NCBI GenBank assembly: GCA_025998955.1
Contig: AP024676.1
Span: 1,426,001 to 1,490,000, forward strand
Direction of reading: 5' to 3'
Length of the DNA stretch: 64,000 bases
Source of the DNA: Candidatus Roseilinea sp.
GTDB lineage: Bacteria; Chloroflexota; Anaerolineae; J036; Brachytrichaceae
Position 1 is the stretch's first letter, and every line of letters starts with the position of its first letter. Positions 61,053-64,000 of the stretch are shown in pieces. Made by a program: the position numbers and the translations under genes. The notes under the pieces were generated by a model. That model was given only the letters and a program-made list of their open reading frames with translations, searched no databases and was not told the origin of the DNA.

Positions 61053-61798
61053 ATGAAGAGACGGCGTCAATTGTACTGGATCATCGGCAGGTTGTTATTG
61101 TGTCACGGCCTAGCGGTGGTGGCAAACATGATTGTCGCCTTGCTGGGTCTACTGGTTCTTGGCTTTAGTTTGGGCGAGATTCAAACTGTGCTCGCGAATC
61201 CTCCCCAGGGATTGCTCCTGTTCACTGCTCTGTTGTCTGCTATCGTAATAACCGCGATTGTATTTGTACTCGCACGTTCGGTGGATCGACGTACTTTGGC
61301 AGAAGTGGGGTGGAATGCCCCTGAACGTCCAGGGCGGGAACTGCTCCTGGGGTTACTTCTGGGAATATCTGCCCCTGCTCTAAAGGTGCTGATACTGTGG
61401 GGTGTAGGGGGATACGCCATTCAAGGATTGAGAGCTAGTCAGGGTGCAGCAGCATATGTGCTGTTGGCAGTGCTGACCGTTGCATCTGCGTGGCGTGAGG
61501 AGGTCTTTTTCGTGGTTACACCCTGGCTAATCTCAATGACCGTTTCCAACCCGTTCTGTCTGGGCTATTCAGCGCCTTGATCTTTGCAGCTTTTCATTTT
61601 GGAGCGGAGTTGACTTGGGCGGGAGCGTTCTCCTACTTGCTAATGGGGTTGCTCTTTGCATTGTCGTTCTATTACTCAAGAAGCCTGTGGTTGCCTCTTT
61701 GGATTCATGCAATCTACAACTTCATTTACAAGCTGCTTTTCGACGAAACATATAGGGTTGTTGTCTTCACCTTACTAAGAACTAAGAAACAGCAATAG
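61053..61798 (+). pseudogene. CPBP-family intramembrane metalloprotease, frameshifted
   Basis: Reads as a membrane protein (MKRRRQLYWIIGRLLLCHGL) to SAWREEVFF, where the frame changes at a T5 run (61506-61510). Restoring a sixth T gives EEVFFRGYTLANLNDRFQPV and then LSGLFSALIFAAFHFGAELT and WIHAIYNFIYKLLF. This restores all three CPBP/Abi motifs: EExxxR, FxxxH and HxxxN. As written, the protein ends at 61580 without its second and third motifs. The last codons overlap the end of the IS110-type gene, so its natural C-terminus may also have been replaced. Related proteases process prenylated proteins or give phage or bacteriocin immunity. Confidence 0.7.
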
Positions 61799-63194
61799 CA
61801 GCGGGGAGGGGCGTAAGGGACAAGCCAAAGTGGGCGGCTTTGCGTTGGAGGTGTTGGATTTCTCGTTCTCGATAGGTACGCTCGTATTCCTGGGCGGTGA
61901 AGGCTTGATACTCCACCTTGAACTTTAACAGGTGATAGACGATGCGGGCCAGCTTGTGGGCTGTCGCCACCTGGGCCTGGGCGGGGCCGATGCGTGCCCG
62001 CAAGCGGCGGTAGAAGGCTCCCAGGGCGGTGTGACTGCGCGCCAGCGAGGCGGCCGCCTGCAAGAAGGCCTGGCGGGCGCGGTTGTGGCTCTTGCCGGTC
62101 GAGGAGCGGATGATTTTGCCGCCGGTGATTTCGTTGTTGGGGGCCAACTTCAACCAGGAAGCAAAGTGTTTCGCGGAGGGGAACTTGCTCATATCGGTGC
62201 CGATTTCGCAGATGATCTTCTGCGCCAGGTCGAGGCTGAGGCCATCCACAGCCGTGATGTCGATGCCGCTGATACGGCGCAGGTGCTGACGGATGCGGAC
62301 AGGTGTCTCTTTGGGCAGGTTCTTGCTGTGCGATTTGCGCTTGTTGGGCGGGAGGGGGTCGGTATCGTCTGGGTCGGGATCGGGCCAGTTGGGACGGGTG
62401 AGGGAATAGGTGCGCTCGATCTCGGCGTCGCAGGCTTCGATCTGGCGGGTGTAGAAGTCATACATCTCCAGCGACTGCTTGAGTACGAAGAGATGCTCTT
62501 TGCGCCAGGTTCCAGTCAGGGCTTTGGCAATCTCTTCTTCGTCCTTCTTGCAACGGTAGTTGCGCAAGGCGGCGAGTTTGTGCGGGTCGCGCTCCCCGGC
62601 AACGATGGCGCGGAGGATGGCCAGGCCGGTCTGGCCGGTGATGTCGCTCACGACCTGCGGCAGGCGGATGTTCATCTGCACCAGCGCCTTCTGCATGTGC
62701 AGGATGTGCGGGGCGCGGTGTTCGATAAGTTGGGTGCGATGGCGCAGCAGGGCGCGCAGGGCGATCAGGTCGGCTTCGGGACGGAAGGACTCGGCCAGCA
62801 GGCCGTAAGAGTGGAGGGTCTGGATCCACTGACAGTCGAGCACGTCGCTCTTGTGACGGCCGGGGATGCGGCGGGTGACTGCCCCGCTGATCAGGCAACA
62901 GTGGATGCCTGCCTGTTCGAGCATCTCAAAGAAGGGAATCCAGTAGATGCCGGTGGATTCCATGGCGATGGTCTGGATGCCGTTCTCGAGCAACCACTGG
63001 GCGGCTGCCTGCAAGTCGGCAGTGTAGACACCGAAGGTACGCACGATTTGGGTGTTGTCGGGGCCGGGGATGCAGATTTGGATCGCCTGTGCGCCGATAT
63101 CCGCCCCGGCCGCATGGGGCTGGATGAGCGGCAATCCTTGCGGGGTGCGCACTTCGAGTTGGGATGGAGAAGGATGGGACGAGAGCTTGCTCAT
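61782..63194 (-). CDS. IS110-family transposase (DEDD, Tnp_20 domain)
   Basis: About 470 residues. The RuvC-like DEDD catalytic residues are readable: Asp in HAAGADIGAQAIQI, Glu in IAMESTGIYWIP, and two Asp in GRHKSDVLDCQWIQ. The C-terminal Tnp_20 domain has the serine region FASWLKLAPNNEITGGKIIR followed by SSTGKSHNRARQAFLQAA. ATG 63194 is preferred because GGAGG lies six bases upstream; the frame is open to 63233. IS110 elements recombine using a structured RNA encoded at one end and have no simple inverted repeats, so the element's ends are not defined here. Confidence 0.9.
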   Translation of the reverse strand: MSKLSSHPSPSQLEVRTPQGLPLIQPHAAGADIGAQAIQICIPGPDNTQIVRTFGVYTADLQAAAQWLLENGIQTIAMESTGIYWIPFFEMLEQAGIHCCLISGAVTRRIPGRHKSDVLDCQWIQTLHSYGLLAESFRPEADLIALRALLRHRTQLIEHRAPHILHMQKALVQMNIRLPQVVSDITGQTGLAILRAIVAGERDPHKLAALRNYRCKKDEEEIAKALTGTWRKEHLFVLKQSLEMYDFYTRQIEACDAEIERTYSLTRPNWPDPDPDDTDPLPPNKRKSHSKNLPKETPVRIRQHLRRISGIDITAVDGLSLDLAQKIICEIGTDMSKFPSAKHFASWLKLAPNNEITGGKIIRSSTGKSHNRARQAFLQAAASLARSHTALGAFYRRLRARIGPAQAQVATAHKLARIVYHLLKFKVEYQAFTAQEYERTYREREIQHLQRKAAHFGLSLTPLPAAIAVS

Positions 63195-63400
63195 GGAGGA
63201 CCTCCGGGCAGATGATGTGTCAGGCCCGGTCACCAGGAGAGAGGATAGCTTACTAATCGGGGTCGCAGAGCGCCACCAGAGAACAAATCATCGTGACCGG
63301 AAACCAGGTTGCACCTCGGGGCGGGAGAAACCCGACCACCAGCGCGAAATGTATGGCTTGCGTGCCTGACGATTTTGAGTATACCGGAATTGCGCGGCTG
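63195..63400 (-). ncRNA. Candidate IS110 bridge-RNA region
   Basis: In the IS110 subgroup the guide (bridge) RNA is encoded in the non-coding end upstream of the transposase. This stretch is non-coding and has dyads such as cgggagaaacccg (63332-63344). The location is by analogy; no fold was computed and the ends are arbitrary. Confidence 0.3.
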
Positions 63401-63864
63401 TTTCATCCGGATTGAAGGCAGGCCCCGCCTGCCAGGAAGGTTGCATCTGACGCCGCTCCGCTGCTCTTCGCGGCGCGGCTAAAGCGCAAACCGTTGGGCC
63501 GTCTCGTCAGCCGGTAGGCAGCGGGGATGTTGAAGCCTGCTCGTGATGTTGTGACTCAGCCGTAACGCAATCGCCCTGTGATGCGACGGCGGTCAGCGGC
63601 GTAGGCACTAGAAATCGGAGCGCGTTAGGCGCTTAATCATCAGGCGCCAGCCGCGCGACGGCATCATCGTCCACAAACTGTGCATGGAAGGCGCGATCGC
63701 GCTCGGCCCCGCCGAACCACGCCAACACCTGCTCGCGCGCTACATGCGTATGTTTAGACGAAAGCATCGTCGCACGACGAATACTTCCACCTGCAAAAGT
63801 CATCGCAGAATCTATGCCGGCTTGGATTGCGATGGATGTAGGCGTTAGCCCGCCAGGTGAAAAG
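63401..63864. other. Non-coding stretch with hairpins, no clear gene
   Basis: Contains two GC hairpins: ggcaggc/gcctgcc (63417-63433) and cgccgc/gcggcg (63451-63475). A minus-strand open frame of about 44 codons (63633-63767, MLSSKHTHVAREQVLAWFGG and on) looks protein-like, but it has no ribosome-binding site or recognised family. Cassette-like cores gttgggc (63491) and gttaggc (63628) occur without matching partner boxes. Confidence 0.35.
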
Positions 63865-64000
63865 ATGCAAAAGGCAAAAGCAGTCATCGAAGTGGTAATT
63901 GTCTTCGGCCTTACCTTGTTGCTCATAGCCCTGGTGAGTCTATCGCCCGTTGGCAGGTGGGAAAGGCAAGTAACCAATCGGTTCTTCGTCGAGTATGGTG
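63865..64000 (+). CDS. CPBP-like membrane protein, 3' end outside window
   Basis: Starts MQKAKAVIEVVIVFGLTLLL, then IALVSLSPVGRWERQVTNRF and FVEYG before the window ends. An AGGTG ribosome-binding site lies five bases before the ATG. The first helix and the block LSPxGxWERQV match the N-terminus I expect for some CPBP-family membrane proteases, but the catalytic motifs are not in view. If right, it is a second CPBP gene beside the frameshifted one, with the IS110 element between them. Confidence 0.5.
   Translation, partial: MQKAKAVIEVVIVFGLTLLLIALVSLSPVGRWERQVTNRFFVEYG

Noticed and set aside
63480-63640. gttgggc and gttaggc cores as attC sites of an integron array
   Set aside because: No partner RYYYAAC box at the proper distance on either strand; left as isolated cores.
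63768-63977. N-terminal extension of a minus-strand 114-codon frame
   Set aside because: It is the antisense of the better-supported gene starting at 63865, which has a ribosome-binding site and membrane-protein start.
1-64000. tRNA, rRNA or replication-origin signals
   Set aside because: None recognised on reading either strand.

Overview
This 64 kb window is high-GC, densely packed chromosomal DNA. It most likely comes from a free-living, heterotrophic member of the Chloroflexota (Anaerolineae-like). That placement is an inference from the mix of genes: a BTAD/TPR regulator, solute-binding lipoproteins with Ala/Pro-rich linkers, several Gfo/Idh/MocA oxidoreductases, glycosidases, IS110 and IS4/IS701-like elements, and an integron-type integrase. 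I see no rRNA, tRNA or CRISPR array.

Layout. 0-7.2 kb: the end of an FtsX-type permease, a BTAD regulator, and a run of small secreted proteins and beta-propeller lipoproteins with one frameshifted small gene. 7.2-19.5 kb (minus strand): a complete oligopeptide/oligosaccharide ABC importer (binding lipoprotein, two permeases, two ATPases), followed by a membrane glycosyltransferase, a 49-residue membrane protein and a GH78 alpha-L-rhamnosidase, with a PhyH-type dioxygenase at the head. 19.8-31 kb (plus strand, divergent): an unusual DeoR/periplasmic-binding-protein fusion regulator, two Gfo/Idh/MocA dehydrogenases, a TIM-barrel sugar isomerase, a sulfatase-superfamily enzyme, a sulfotransferase and a 1324-residue GH106-like glycosidase. 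Together these look like one glycan-utilisation locus centred on rhamnose-containing, possibly sulfated polymers. 31-41 kb: housekeeping and mixed genes, namely SDR, DNA polymerase IV, methyltransferase, ACP phosphodiesterase, acyltransferase, a membrane/spermidine-synthase-like fusion, a LuxR regulator and two HtrA-like proteases. 41-44 kb: a large PQQ-propeller gene broken by a stop and a frameshift. 44-46.4 kb: nicotinate phosphoribosyltransferase and a PRTase. 46.6-57.8 kb: a second sugar locus with a LacI regulator, an intact IS, a Tat-exported binding protein with two permeases, a GH38-like enzyme, a third Gfo/Idh/MocA protein, uridine phosphorylase and an orphan MsmX-like ATPase. 57.8-64 kb: an amine oxidase with a small adjacent ORF, a four-helix-bundle protein, a degraded integron integrase with an attI-like site, two CPBP protease genes (one frameshifted, one cut by the window end) and an IS110-family transposase.

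Most striking non-coding structure: several intergenic spacers in the 10-26 kb sugar locus consist of in-phase 7-bp tandem repeats that run up to the next start codon. The best case is 16 consecutive heptamers filling the spacer at 25895-26006. They resemble the heptameric STRR sequences known from cyanobacteria. A second pattern is a cluster of single-base lesions: a missing dinB start codon, three likely one-base losses at or near homopolymers, and three in-frame stops. This means either recent gene decay or residual assembly error. All family assignments come from reading motifs in the translated sequence; no database search was run.
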